Source: Adiantum capillus-veneris (lineage: Eukaryota; Streptophyta; Polypodiopsida; Polypodiales; Pteridaceae). Taken from it: a stretch of DNA of 64,000 nucleotides. Numbering within the stretch: the first letter of the stretch is position 1; every line of letters starts with the position of its first letter. Both the position numbers and the translations under genes were made by a program. The stretch covers positions 7,725,648 through 7,789,647 of the forward strand of contig CM043968.1 in NCBI GenBank assembly GCA_014529385.2, given 5' to 3'. Shown here in pieces: positions 42,164-52,535 of this stretch. Below the pieces are notes generated by a model. It was not told the origin of the DNA. It was given only the letters and a program-made list of their open reading frames with translations, and did no database searches.

Positions 42164-43554
42164 CATGATGCAAAATTTTGGTTTTGAAGCATCGGGAAGA
42201 TTTGTGCCAGTGCCCTAAACCCTTTTAGCTCTGGTTCAATTTTAAAATTCATTAGTTTAGCTTAGAAACTCCATGTTTGATACTTTGAACTCTGAAATTG
42301 ATTTCAGTATTTGGAGATTACGTTCGGTGATGATTTCTCTTGAGCTTGATAACCTAAGCTTGTAGATGTTGTGGAGCACCTTTCCATGGCTTCAGTGTAG
42401 CTTTAGGCCTTATGGATGTTGTTTTTGGCAATTTTTCACTCAAAATGCATCTTTAGTTAGGTGATGGTTGGCAGTGACGTTCCTTGATGTTTGACGAAGT
42501 CTGGTGGGAAACGGATGCACCATTTGGCCGTAAGATACAAATGACACTGTGTCTGCGAAGCCTTACTCGATGTTTTGACCTACTTTTTGATGATTGATCA
42601 TGGAGAAAGTTACATGGGCGTGTAGAAAATCCTTGGGAAGCACCTACCCTGCAAATGTGTTCCTGACTGGTTTCTGCGAAGCCTGAGAAGTTAGGGTTTT
42701 TCGTATTGACCTACATCGGCATTGGAGGGCATAGACATGCTCATCTAGCTTAGGGTTAACCCCCTATCAATTCTTGTAGCTATTGGGTTAGGTTGTTGAG
42801 TTACAATCCCTTTTCGGTCTCTACCCGTCGATGCCATTGCTGCTTTTGTGATTTTTTCTCGTTGAAGTTAGCATTGAACAAGAAAAGCACATGGTAATGA
42901 GCTTAGCTCTCATGTTTGGTGCTGACCGGTGTGTCGTGTGCATCGTACAAAGCCGTAGAAGATCCACATGCTCTAGGTCTCTCAAGCTCTCTCCAACTGT
43001 GAATAGTGAAAATGAGGTAGTAAGTGGGGCCCAAAATATCTTATATTGGGGTTCCGAGGACCACTTGCCACAAAATTTGGCATTTTCTTCTATATTGTTG
43101 CAAAATGCACTTTAGGCTCAAGAATTTCTCTATTTGAACTCCGTTTGCCCCATTTTTGAAAAAAATTTATCATTTCGTTCAAAAACTGGTCAGATCGGGC
43201 TTTTTGCAACATTTTCATAATTGCATCCTGACTTCACCATATGTTTTCCTTGGTTTGTTGGTCACTCCCATATTTTTATTTTGTCATACATCGCCATCTC
43301 ACCTGCTTTTTCTATTTTTCTTTGTTTTTCTCTAGAAAATCAACAAAAATAAAAGAAAAATAGCTAAGCTAGCATAAAAAATACCAATAAATCAAAATAA
43401 GTTGAAAAAACACAATAAGATGCTATGTACACTCATAAGGGCATATATACTTGGGTTCACAAAAAAATTCCACAATAAAATGCAAAAAGACCCAAAACAT
43501 CAAAAACAGTGTCCTTTTAGTACTTTTAAGTCTGTCGGGTTTGCATTGAGATTG
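42164..43554 (-). other. Inter-ORF non-coding region with TATA-like box (copy B)
   Basis: Homologous to 1162-2748 in opposite orientation: shared blocks include GGGCAAACGGAGT, CAAATAG and AGGGGGTTAACCCTA (copy A AGGGGGTTTACCCTA). A TATAAG box lies on the minus strand at 43045-43040, preceded by GGAACCCCAA. No conserved reading frame is seen between the two copies here, whereas some sequence blocks are kept, which argues for a regulatory or replication role. Confidence 0.5.
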
Positions 43555-43567
43555 CCTCCCCCCTCCT
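43555..43567 (-). other. Internal polypurine tract PPT1 (copy B)
   Basis: Minus-strand AGGAGGGGGGAGG, the counterpart of 1148-1161. The sequences on both sides (GAGAGGACTCCAACT before; CAATCTCAATGC after) also match copy A. Confidence 0.6.
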
Positions 43568-43801
43568 AGTTGGAGTCCTCTCGGATGATGGTGTATTTCC
43601 TTAGGGTATATGTTGTGCATGGGTTACAACTATGTGCTAATGTAGGCCATGTAATGCAAGCCTATATGCGTGCGATGTTAATGCATTGACAAAATTAATC
43701 ATGTGCAAGAAGAGGGTATACGCCATATGCTTATTGGGATTCGATGTTGAGGTTTCCTATTTTTGTATAACCTATTTTAGAGCGGTGAAATAATAAGCGT
43801 T

Positions 43802-44365
43802 CTAATTGTGCCGCTCTTTGTGTAATTGACATTGGGTGCTCTTGTACTGCAGGTTCGTCTTACGACATGGGGTTGCACACTTGTTGGAATCCAAAGACCG
43901 AATATCTCGTTTGCTTGGTCTTTTGTTTAGAATCCACATCTGAGGTTGACTATTTTGAGCTTGCCACAAGCTCTTGGGTACCCAAATCTTTGTTTTGGTT
44001 TTCTGGGCTTTGGTTTTGTTTGAATCGAAGGTGTTTGTACTGAAGGGAGTTCCCTGCCTTGTCTCTTTGGAATCTAGAGCTTGTCTCGATTGCCTTGAAT
44101 TGCAATCAACTTCTTTGGCACCCATACTTTTGTGATATATTGTGGGTCCGGTTTTTTGGATGTATTATATGTCATTGGAGAGGTGGCTTTGACCATGGTC
44201 TGTCAAAAAAATTTGACTTCATCCTTCTTGAATTAGACCTACTTAGGTACCTTTGTGGACTGTGACAACTCTTGCTTGTTGGTTTCCTTGACATATTCAC
44301 GGGCAATTTTTCTTTGTTTGTCATAACTTCTTTGGGTGGAACAAATGATCGCTTTTGAAGTTCTC
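43802..44365 (-). pseudogene. W-x-P-K repeat tail (copy B)
   Basis: Minus-strand translation shows KVWVPKKLIAIQGN, LWIPKR (after a stop), IWVPKSLWQAQ and LWIPTSVQ in a basic background rich in Gln, Lys, Ser and Asn. Copy A and the fragment at 14906 have the same type of tail at the same place. Frames shift several times. Function is unknown. Confidence 0.5.
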
Positions 44366-44499
44366 TTTGGTATCCATAGCTAAACTATTGGAAGGAAGAG
44401 TTGTTTGCTCTTATCTCTTGACTTTGCTACCGATTGTTTGTCAGCTTTGTGTGGAGAAAATGGAATCACTTGGTTTTTCTTAGCATGTTGGATGTTGAC

Positions 44500-44880
44500 T
44501 CTATCAGAGTTCCAATCAATATGTACATTGTACTTTCTGTGCCATGGCTGATCGAGCAGTGCTGGATGTTGCATAGGTTTATCTTCTATCACATAAAACT
44601 TATGCGGATAGACATATTGGTTAATTTTGCACAAGTATGATTGTCCATCCCATTGCTTTGATTGAATGCTCTGAATATCTTTGAATGTTCTGTTGTGTGG
44701 ATTGGAGATTTTCCTCAAGTGCAAGCTCCTTGTATAAGCTGTAGGAAATAAGGTTTCCTTGAGCTTCTGAATCTAGAAGCACACTTGCTTCCACTTGGCT
44801 ACTTCCAACCTTGACTTTGATTGTGGGATCCACCGTATCCATTTCATCAAATTGTGTTACTTTGAGTGCATTGATCCTTA
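44500..44880 (-). pseudogene. Retropepsin-like domain downstream of integrase (copy B)
   Basis: In the same open frame as the integrase tail, the minus strand reads TVDPTIKVKVGSSQVEASVL, LDSEAQGNLISYSLYKELAL and so on, with the active-site-like LLDSEAQGN at about 44783-44757. After a stop it continues QYVYPHKFYVIEDKPMQH and ALLDQPWHRKYNVHIDW. Start (LxD-S/T-G-A...N.ISYSLYKEL) and end (LL-x-x-PW...DW) both match gypsy proteases of the Athila/Tat sort, whose sequence is ...GASVNLMP-SIYKKL...ILGRPFL...ID. The Gly of DSGA is Glu here, so this copy is inactive. Placement after integrase is unusual. Confidence 0.7.
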
Positions 44881-45553
44881 GTGGTTGTCCTTGTCGTTGC
44901 CTTTGTTGTAGAAGCTTTCTCTTTGCCATTGAGTCCTTTGTTGTCACTTGAGCTTCTTCAACTATTCGCTGTTTTTCTTGAGTTCGTTTCTTCTCCTCAT
45001 GGATTTTTTGAAGCATGTCCTGGGTTAGTGGAAAATGATACTTTATAGTCTGACATACGCTAATCCAATTGGGTATTTCTTCACCAACTAATTTAGCACG
45101 CTTGACAATCCCACTTGGTGATAGATCTTTGATCACAAAGGGTCCCATCCTTTGTTTTTTAAGTTTCTTGAAATGTTGTTTTAATGTATAAACCGAGACA
45201 TAATCGCCTATTTGAAATCCTTTCAGACGTACATGCTTATCAAAAAACTCATTTTGCCTTCTTTTCTTAGCGTAGATAGAAGCCACGGCTTTCAAGCGGA
45301 GCTCATCTAGATTTTTGAGGTCATCTATTCTCAAAGACAATTCATGGCCTGTCCATTGTAGTTCCTTAGCTACCCTTAGTTTTGAGATTAAAAACTCCAT
45401 GGGCAAGATAGAGTTCATACCAAACACCATGTTGTATGATGTCGTCCCAATATATGTCTTATAGGCTACCCTATAAGCCCACAATGTAGAGTGTAACTTT
45501 TGATCCCAATCTGTCCTTGAATCAAATACTATTTTAGTCAATACAGAGAACAA
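44881..45553 (-). pseudogene. gypsy integrase, C-terminal half and tail (copy B)
   Basis: One open frame gives DQKLHSTLWAYRVAYKTYIG then TTSYNMVFGMNSILPMEF, the region after the catalytic Glu in gypsy integrases. GDYVSVYTLKQHFKKLKKQR, MGPFVIKDLSPSGIVKRAK and PNWISVCQTIKYHFPL form the SH3-like tail. A Gln/Lys/Arg-rich linker (EEKKRTQEKQRIVEEAQ) then leads directly into the protease domain without a stop. That continuity shows integrase and protease were translated together. Confidence 0.9.
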
Positions 45554-45586
45554 GGTTTTGTTTGTAGCTTCATCCTATCCATTAGT

Positions 45587-46260
45587 CTATGGATGGTATG
45601 GAGCAGACTTCTTGTAAATTACCATGAATTCATCTAGAAGGTTTTCAATAACTTCATTAATAAAATGTGTGCCACAATCACTGACAAGTTCTATCAGTAG
45701 ACCATATCTAACGAAGACATTTTCGTAGAGAAACCGTGCGATGGCCCTTGCATCGGCTTTCTGTGTGGCTTTAGCTTCAGTCCATTTAGTGAAAATAGTA
45801 CGTAGCAACAATGATATACTGGGTGTGAGTTCTGTAATCAAGGGATAAATTGGTCCTACAAAGTCTGTACCCCACTTAGAAAATGTTCTGGCTCCCATCA
45901 TTGACCTTAAGGGAATCTCATCCCGCTTTATTGGTACTTTAGTACGCTAGCAGGAGTCACATCTGTTAGCATATTCTTTAGTGTCCATATTTAATCTAGG
46001 CCACCATATGCGAGCTGTTAAGACAATTTTGGTTGTCTTATCCTCTGAAAAATGGCCTCCACTTATTCCTTCATGTGTATGCTCCAAGATTGGCAAATAC
46101 GCTAGCAGGAGTCACATCTGTTAGCATATTCTTTAGTGTCCATATTTAATCTAGGCCACCATATGCGAGTTGTTAAGACAATTTTGGTTGTCTTATCCTC
46201 TGAAAAATGGCCTCCACTTATTCCTTCATGTGTATGCTCCAAGATTGGCAAATACATGCT
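45587..46260 (-). pseudogene. gypsy integrase, zinc finger and catalytic core (copy B)
   Basis: The HHCC finger reads HEGISGGHFSEDKT...ARIWWPRLNMDTKEYANR then CDSC on the minus strand, and is duplicated by a 155-bp tandem repeat. The core reads SKWGTDFVGPIYPL (first Asp), KADARAIARFLYENVFVRYG, LVSDCGTHFINEVIE (second Asp) and ends at YKKSAPYHP just before the Glu. A stop lies between the finger and the core. It catalyses insertion of the element cDNA. Confidence 0.88.
45943..46252. repeat. 155-bp tandem duplication in the integrase finger
   Basis: TACGCTAGCAGGAGTCACAT starts at 45943 and 46098. The two 155-base units are almost identical (AGCTGTTAAG versus AGTTGTTAAG). As 155 is not a multiple of three the duplication breaks the frame, and its freshness shows it is a late event. 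Confidence 0.95.
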
Positions 46261-46955
46261 TTTCATTGCGCATATTCGAAGCTAATTGTCCTTTCCTCTC
46301 TTAAAGAGTTGATTTTCAATTAGTGCAAAGCCTCAAACCTCTATTTCTATGGCCCTTTGTCATGCTCTAGAGGTATTTTTAGGAAACATTCGCGTTGTCA
46401 AGTAGACAATTAAATATTGGCTCCATTATGGTGCTAATGTTACCTGAAACAGCAATGTATGTTCTATTGGTGATTAAGACCTGCATGTAGCACATTTAGT
46501 AACATACTCATGAACATCAGCGCGCATATTTGTCCAATGAACTCCTAATTGTTTGAAGTGTTGGTATGTTTTTGTTTGCAAGTAATGAAATGCTAAGTCT
46601 GAATATGTGCTTCCAAAAGATAACAATCATACTCCTCCGAACTTATGCATATTTGTAAAATATTTTCGAAGCCTAGATGATACAAAACTCTACCAACTAA
46701 TTGGAAATGCCTTGATTTTTGAAGCATTTGTCGTTTAAATTCTTGCTCAGTCCTATCAAACTCTCCTCTATAGGATAGTAAACTGATTATCTCATGAGAC
46801 TACTTGGGTACCATTTCAACATTGAAAAGATATGCATCACGGATTTCATTGTCAACTCCTTCTAGAGCTTCTCCATTTGGCAATCTGGAAAGATGATATG
46901 CTCAAAGATACGTCTTCCCCACTATAAAATCAATCTCCAGCAATATGATGAACCA
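46261..46955 (-). pseudogene. gypsy pol linker between RNase H and integrase
   Basis: Fragments of the connection region are visible on the minus strand, such as LRICAMKSMYLPILEHTH, but stops are frequent and no catalytic motif is expected here. The sequence is in order with its neighbours and contains no separate insertion that I can recognise. Confidence 0.5.
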
Positions 46956-47330
46956 TCATACAATTATGCATCCGATATTGCATGGTTTGTTTACAAGGTA
47001 TAAGAGGGCTTGATGATCAATGAAAAACACAAACTGGTCTGGAAGGAGAAATTTGTTAACATCATATATCATACCTAGCCCTTCTCTCTCAATGGTAGTG
47101 TAGTTCTTTTTAGCACTATTAAGCTGCTTGCTTGCATAACAGACTGGAAAACCCATATTTCCTTCTCTTGGCTGAGCCAAGATGCATCCACTAGCAAATG
47201 CCAAAGCATCAATATGAACATGAAAAATCTTTTCCCAATCTAGTGCTTTTAAAACTGGAGCAGATACAAGTGCTTTCTTCAAATTTTTGAACGATTCCTT
47301 GCACTCATTCGTCCACACAAAACTTATTAT
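46956..47330 (-). pseudogene. gypsy RNase H (copy B)
   Basis: An open minus-strand frame reads FVWTNECKESFKNLKKALVS, ALDWEKIFHVHIDALAFASG then CILAQPREGNMGFPVCYASK, REGLGMIYDVNKFLL and DQFVFFIDHQALLYLVNKP. The acidic residues in HVHIDA, REGLGMIY and FIDHQAL occupy the RNase H catalytic places. It degrades RNA in the RNA-DNA hybrid. Confidence 0.9.
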
Positions 47331-48260
47331 AAGTCTACATAGGTTTGAGCAATGACTGCATACATGTGTATAAACCTCATGTAATAACCATTGTGTCCCA
47401 TAAAACATTGTATTTGCTTTGCATTGTTTGGTCTTGGCATTTCTACAATTAGCTTTATCTTATCCCTATCCGTAGATAGGTCGTTCTCCGAGACAATATG
47501 TCTCAGGATTCTACCTTGTCTAACCATGAATACACACGTTTCAGGGTTAAGGAAAATCCTATACATCCTGCACTTCTAGAATACTTTTTTGAGGTGTTCT
47601 GCATGTTCATCTCTCAACAGAGTGTGCACATAGATCGTCTATGTAAATTCCAAGAATACCCTCAAGCATTCTTTGGAAGCATGTGTCATTAATCTCTAGA
47701 ATGTTGTTGGGGCATTAGTCAATCCAAACAACATTACCCTATATGAATATATACCGCATTCAATGGAAAATGCTATCTTATATTGATCTTTAGGAGCTAT
47801 TGCAATCTGGTTGTAGCTTGAGAACCCATCTAAGAAGGAATGTGTCCGCTTCCTTGCCACTCGTTCCAGAATATGATCGGTGATAGGTAAGGGATAATTG
47901 TCCCTTATCGTGGATGCATTAACCTTCTTGAGATTGATGCACACTCAAAGTTTACCATTTTTCTTAGGCACTACCACAACCAGAGGTACCCAGTCAATGT
48001 GTTCTATCTCATAGATGAAATCAGCCTCCTTCAATTTATCAATCTCTTCCTTGATGCGCTTAGCAAAGATATCATTGAACGTGTACGGTCTCTGTCAGCT
48101 AGGCTTTGCATTGGGTTTCAATGGGATCGTGTGCTGGAATATTGTCAAATCCACTCCTTTCAGGTCTCTAAATGACCAAGCAAACATGTCCTGCCAAGTC
48201 CATCTTCTTTCCGTCCTATGCCCATCATAAGACTCCTTGTCCTTTTGCTCTCGATATCCT
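47331..48260 (-). pseudogene. gypsy reverse transcriptase (copy B)
   Basis: Minus-strand blocks: DMFAWSFRDLKGVDLTIFQH, IPLKPNAKPS, RIKEEIDKLKEADFIYEIEH, VCINLKKVNASTIRDNYPLP, ERVARKRTHSFLDGFSSYNQ, YSYRVMLFGLTNAPTTF and GIYIDDLCAHS (YIDD near 47640), then RILRHIVSENDLSTDRDKI and QCFMGHNGYYMRFIHMYAVI. These are all seven RT blocks and the thumb in order. Stops and shifts near 47945, 47695 and 47570 inactivate it. No gag or protease is found to its right. Confidence 0.9.
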
Positions 48261-50160
48261 AAATGATTTTCTCATGTTAAACTGATCATTTAATAAGGAA
48301 AAATACCAGGTGAGAAAAATCTAGAATATTGGTTAAGTTGGCGGACTGGTCACAGTAGGGATCCAAAGGAGGGAAAATAGGGATCGTAAGGGGGGCCATC
48401 TGCAAAAGAGCAGTGTGCAACAATGGGCTTCAGAGACCCTAAGGTTTAGCCCATTAAGACTTCCAAAATGCTAAGGTTCCAAAATTCAAGGTTATGTTCA
48501 ATGGTCAAACTCTAGGTAAATTGGATGCTTATGGGAAGACTCAAAAGTCTTCCCACAGCCCTATCCTTGAGGAGGCAAGCCCTTTTAGTAGGGGATGAGA
48601 GAGAAACAGACACACGCACTCTTGCAAAGGGCATAGTGGACAACATGTCAGTACCCTAGGACAGTTGCCCCCAAGGTGCATTCAAATCCTATTGGATGGA
48701 CATAGAGGTGGACCAATGAGAATTAGACTAGAGTACATTTAGTTTAATTCATGAAAAAACACTTGATAAAAGAACCAATACAAATTAAGCTCTCTAGAAG
48801 ACTATTGGATGGTCTCCCAAGGGGTTCAATGAGCATTCAGCAGCCCAATGGCGGCTTGCCTAATTCCTATTGTCCAGAAGAATAAGGGGTCCAATGAGAG
48901 ATTAATTGAATCATTTAAATCCCTAATGCTCTCACAAAAGGGGAAAGGGGGACACATGTCACAAGGCTATCACCTATGCTTCCTCATTGTCATTGGCTAA
49001 GCTTTGTAGGGCCAATAGAATGCCAGCAGGTGCAATCAGCAAGAGGGGTCAACCAAGAGAGAGGGGGGGCTGATTTTTGCAAGGCATTATCACTTACACA
49101 CTCACACAAGTTCATGTGTAAAGTAAAGAACACTATCTCTCCTTCTCAAGCTTTAATGGAAAGCTCATCATCTACTCCAAGCTTGTGAGAAGGGAGACCT
49201 ACACCAACAACTCTTGGCTTTGTGATGCAAATCCAACCAAGAGTCAAGCTCCAATGCATTCTTATCTCCCCTAGCATGCTAATTACTAAGCTATGCTAAG
49301 CTATTATGAGTGATTATGTGAGGAGACATACTTGTTTCTCGTAAGAATACTCCTTCCTCTCGATCTACTCTCATACACCGCTAGCTCTCACCATCTTCAA
49401 AGGTCTGTAAGGTCTGTAAGGTCTTGGGTCTGAGACCGTGAGGGAATTGATGTTGTGTTTTACAAGTGTGAGCTTGGTGCTTGAAGCTTTCATCTTCATT
49501 GCACCAGAAAGTTATTGAAGGAACACAAAGTTTTGTATTGTAAAATGTCTCCCTTGATGGGGAAACCTATAATGCAAAGCCTTTTGGAGGGGGGACCGCG
49601 GCTCCAGGTAAATCCGGTCCTCAACTGTTGTCAATAGCTTAATTTCTCTCTCTTTTTGAAGTAGTGTTCATGCCTATCTAACTAGGTGTTATGCTTTTGT
49701 TGCTCTCTTCATCCAAGCTCTCTTGCTATGCTCATTTGGAATCTATTCTAATGAAATACTCACTATGTCTATGTTATTTTTTGCTACACACAAGTTACTA
49801 GAGCATTAAATGTTACACATCTTCTCTTTGCTCTAATTTTCTTTCCAACCGCTTTCTCTACTTGTAAATTACTTTGCCCTTGTAAAGTACTTTGCGATCT
49901 GAAATGATCACCAACTTGCAGGATCCTTGGTTCTGGCTATCTCTACAACACTTTTGACTCTGTAATTGTTTGTCAAAATAGTGATTCTCACTTAGGTACT
50001 CTATCGTGTTGATCGGTATAAATAGAGGGCTAATTCCAACCAAACAAATACATATAAGGACATGATTTCCTATAAGAGCTCTAAGCATTGATCTAAAGAG
50101 ACAATCGGGATCCTAGGGTCACAAGGAAAGTTCTTGGACAATCAAAATCACTACAAGCCT
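48261..50160. other. No gene recognised between gypsy RT and palindrome array C
   Basis: The gag region expected on the minus strand is not seen. The sequence includes a 10-bp-arm hairpin at 48532-48555 (TGGGAAGACT/AGTCTTCCCA), a G-rich run (GGAGGGGGGACCGCGG near 49595) and AAGGTCTGT repeats near 49400-49425. A deletion or an unrecognised insertion could explain the missing gag. Confidence 0.4.
48532..48555. repeat. Hairpin, 10-bp perfect arms
   Basis: TGGGAAGACT and AGTCTTCCCA separated by CAAA. Short enough to be chance; recorded because it is perfect. Confidence 0.8.
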
Positions 50161-50265
50161 AAAAATGCTTCAAATTCAATGGAATTTTGCATATTTGCTC
50201 CCTAAATGCTCTAGATCACAAGGGTGCACTCATATGTATCTTTTGACCTCAAATCTGGCCTCTAG

Positions 50266-50861
50266 GACTTCATACATGTATGATGTCTATCTTATCAGAA
50301 TGGAATTTTTGTTTCTACCCCAGATGCTCCTTGATGTGTACAATATGCACATATACTCACATCAAATTTTGGAAGTCAAACTTGCACAAATTCACCACTT
50401 TTTGACAAGGAATTTATTTGAAAGAGTAAAATATCCTCAATAGTCAATCTATATGTCCAAATGAAATGAAACTTGGTGTATGTGCTCAACACAACATGGA
50501 AAATATGAGTATAATGTCAAAGGGTCAATTTGGTTGCCAGATTCGCTCCTCAGACATCATTCACATATGATGTCTGCTGCTAGATTTTATCCAAAACTTA
50601 TTCACAAGCATCCACAAGTCTCCAGCACTAGTTTTTAAGCACTTTTACCAATTTTCATGCAAAGATATGCTCAAAATCACAAGTTTCTATTTTTTTCGTT
50701 TCCGACACTCCGTCTCTTGTCTTTTGGGTACTAATTGTTGATCAAACGTTTAGTTTCAAGGAGTACTTAGGGTAAAACTCCCCTTTTGAACACTTTGGTG
50801 CATTCTATTTTGTCAAATTTCTCCTTCTTCTAGTACTTAGGACTTATACACGTATGATGTC
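50266..50861 (-). repeat. Palindrome-phased ~285-bp tandem array C (3 units)
   Basis: Palindromes are centred at about 50276.5, 50563.5 and 50851, spacings 287 and 287.5. The middle one has perfect 10-bp arms CAGACATCAT/ATGATGTCTG around TCACAT; the first has one arm mismatch (GACTTCATA/TATGATGTC) and the third a one-base deletion. The inter-palindrome box GTCCAAATGAAATGAAACTT then GGTGTATGTGCTC (about 50456) matches array B in the same orientation and array A in reverse. It lies 430-1000 bases inside a primer-binding site on the minus strand. Confidence 0.85.
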
Positions 50862-51286
50862 TGGAGTTGCAAAATTGCAATTTTCTCAACCAGATCTCTT
50901 GCGTGCATTTTCTCTTATGCCCAATATCATTCAACCATGCACAATTATCCACTAAAACTTGTTTATTACATTTTTACCCTAAAAATCAAAACTTTTCAAA
51001 GATTGTAAATGCAACCAAGAACACAAGAAAATATCTCTATTATGAATAGCTCTAGATCACAATCAACATGTCCTATCTACAACTACTCCTACACACCATA
51101 AACACTAACACACGACTAATACTACCTCTGGCTGAAAATCAAGGCGAGACACATGCTCCCTAGAAATTCCCTAAGATCTCAAGAGTCCCCCTCCCGGATC
51201 CTTCCTAAAATAAAATAACAAGATTTTGGCAAACTAGAGGGACTTTCACCTCGTAGGACTAGTCTAAGTCACCTACCTAGGGCTCT

Positions 51287-51307
51287 CGTCCTCGACAATG
51301 GTGCCAA
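51287..51307 (-). other. Primer-binding site, Asp-tRNA type
   Basis: On the minus strand the LTR end TTTGCCAACA is followed directly by TTGGCACCATTGTCGAGGAC. This is a diverged form of TGGCGCCGTTGCCGGGGA, the site for Asp tRNA used by Athila/Tat gypsy elements. Confidence 0.65.
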
Positions 51308-52200
51308 TGTTGGCAAATATGCCGCGAGCAGACGCTAACACAGTGAGAACTAGACCAAAAAATTAAATGTCAGCCAAGGACATAGCTCGACCTACAGTGC
51401 ATGGAAACAAGCTGATGATTGTCAATCACCCAGTCGACCTTCTAAAGACAATCACTACTCGAGGAAACCAAATCTAGCTATCTTATGTGCTTGTAAATGC
51501 AGCTCAACCTACAACGCTCACGCTATCTGAATCAAGACCAAAACTACTCAAATCACCCCGAAACTCACACGGAACACTCTAATCACCAAGAGGTCACTAT
51601 CATATGGACTCTAACCTGATCCTTCCTACAACCACTATTCACAGACAAAATAGTAGATGTCTATAGCAGTAGGCTTCTATATGATCATGTAGTAATCAAT
51701 CAATGCTTTTACTTTGTTTCTTGTTGTCTGAATCATGAACATTGGCATGCTTGGATGACTCACATTGTCGTATCCACCCATTGCAAAAACCCTTAAATTG
51801 AGTGCAATCACTAGATGCAAAAGAATAATGTGTTTCTCTTTCCTCTAAACAACTTTGTGTAAAAATTCTCTTAATAAAAGATAAAAATTTGATGTTTCTC
51901 TCTTTTGTTATACATTCAAAATTTGGCAGACTCTCAAAAAATAAACTTTTCCTCTCCAAAAGTTTTGCTTTGATGAGGATAAACTAATATGTCTCTAATC
52001 TTTAAAGCGATATGTAGAAGAAGCCGTGTAGAGCACTTCACCAAAAAGATCTATATTTTTATCAATTTGTCAAAAAAGCTCTATAGATTTTCAAAAAGTT
52101 CTAAATGAAAAGCTCCCTAAATAATCACACTTTTACTATAGTAACTACACAGTGTCAGAGATTCAACGAAACCTATAAATAGGGGCTATTTTTATGGGGA
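51308..52200 (-). repeat. 5' LTR (3' part) of a minus-strand gypsy element
   Basis: The minus-strand end ...GCTCGCGGCATATTTGCCAACA resembles the 3' LTR end of copy A (...GTCGCGGCGTATCCGCCAACA), so the two are the same LTR family. The right edge (TGTTRGC start) was not found. Sequence from about 52219 onward belongs to a different repeat, so the LTR is probably truncated by it. Confidence 0.5.
52174..52181 (+). promoter_or_regulatory. TATA box
   Basis: CCTATAAATAGGGGC is a textbook plant TATA box on the plus strand, about 45 bases before the direct repeat at 52219. It may drive transcription of the plus-strand LTR element at 52219-56908. Confidence 0.5.
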
Positions 52201-52218
52201 ATGCTTTTGAGTATGATT

Positions 52219-52535
52219 TAGGAAGCTACACGCGATTTTACTCTTGAGTCAAGTGTCTTCCAGCTCAATGTGTTCTTGTATTCTCTTGTCGATAAGCTCA
52301 AAGTAATCCCTTGGCTCACATTGTACTTGTCCCAAGTGCAAATTTGAATATAATCCATTCCCAATTCAATTTCGAGTCTATGTGTCATTTCTATTTCAAT
52401 TCCTATTTCTAGTTCCATTTCAGTATCAATGTCTTTGTCTTATCTGTTGTCTGAAGTCTATCTGTCCAAACTGACAGTAAACTCTTAAACCAACACTGTA
52501 ATAACTTCTCAAAGAGACCACTCATTCTATTTAGG
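52219..52535 (+). repeat. Direct repeat, left copy (probable 5' LTR)
   Basis: From GGAAGCTACAC to AAAGAGACC this matches 56597-56912 throughout, sharing TCTATGTGTCATTTC, GTATTCTCTTGTC and AATTTGAATATAATC, with about 15-20 % differences. The spacing is 4.38 kb. The exact ends and a target duplication could not be fixed. The layout (TATA box, direct repeat, interior with a zinc knuckle and an ORFx-like frame, direct repeat) suggests an LTR retrotransposon. Confidence 0.6.

Larger units (their letters stand above)
39610..48260 (-). mobile_element. Ty3/gypsy element copy B (best copy), pol through ORFx
   Basis: From right to left on the minus strand: RT, RNase H, integrase zinc finger and core, integrase tail, protease domain, W-x-P-K tail, PPT1, inter-ORF region, five-unit palindrome array and the first third of ORFx, where it is truncated near 39610. 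Copy A at 1-8222 supplies the missing 3' end. Gag is not found to the right of RT. Single frames are long here (310 codons at 45553-44621), making this the least decayed copy. Confidence 0.8.
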
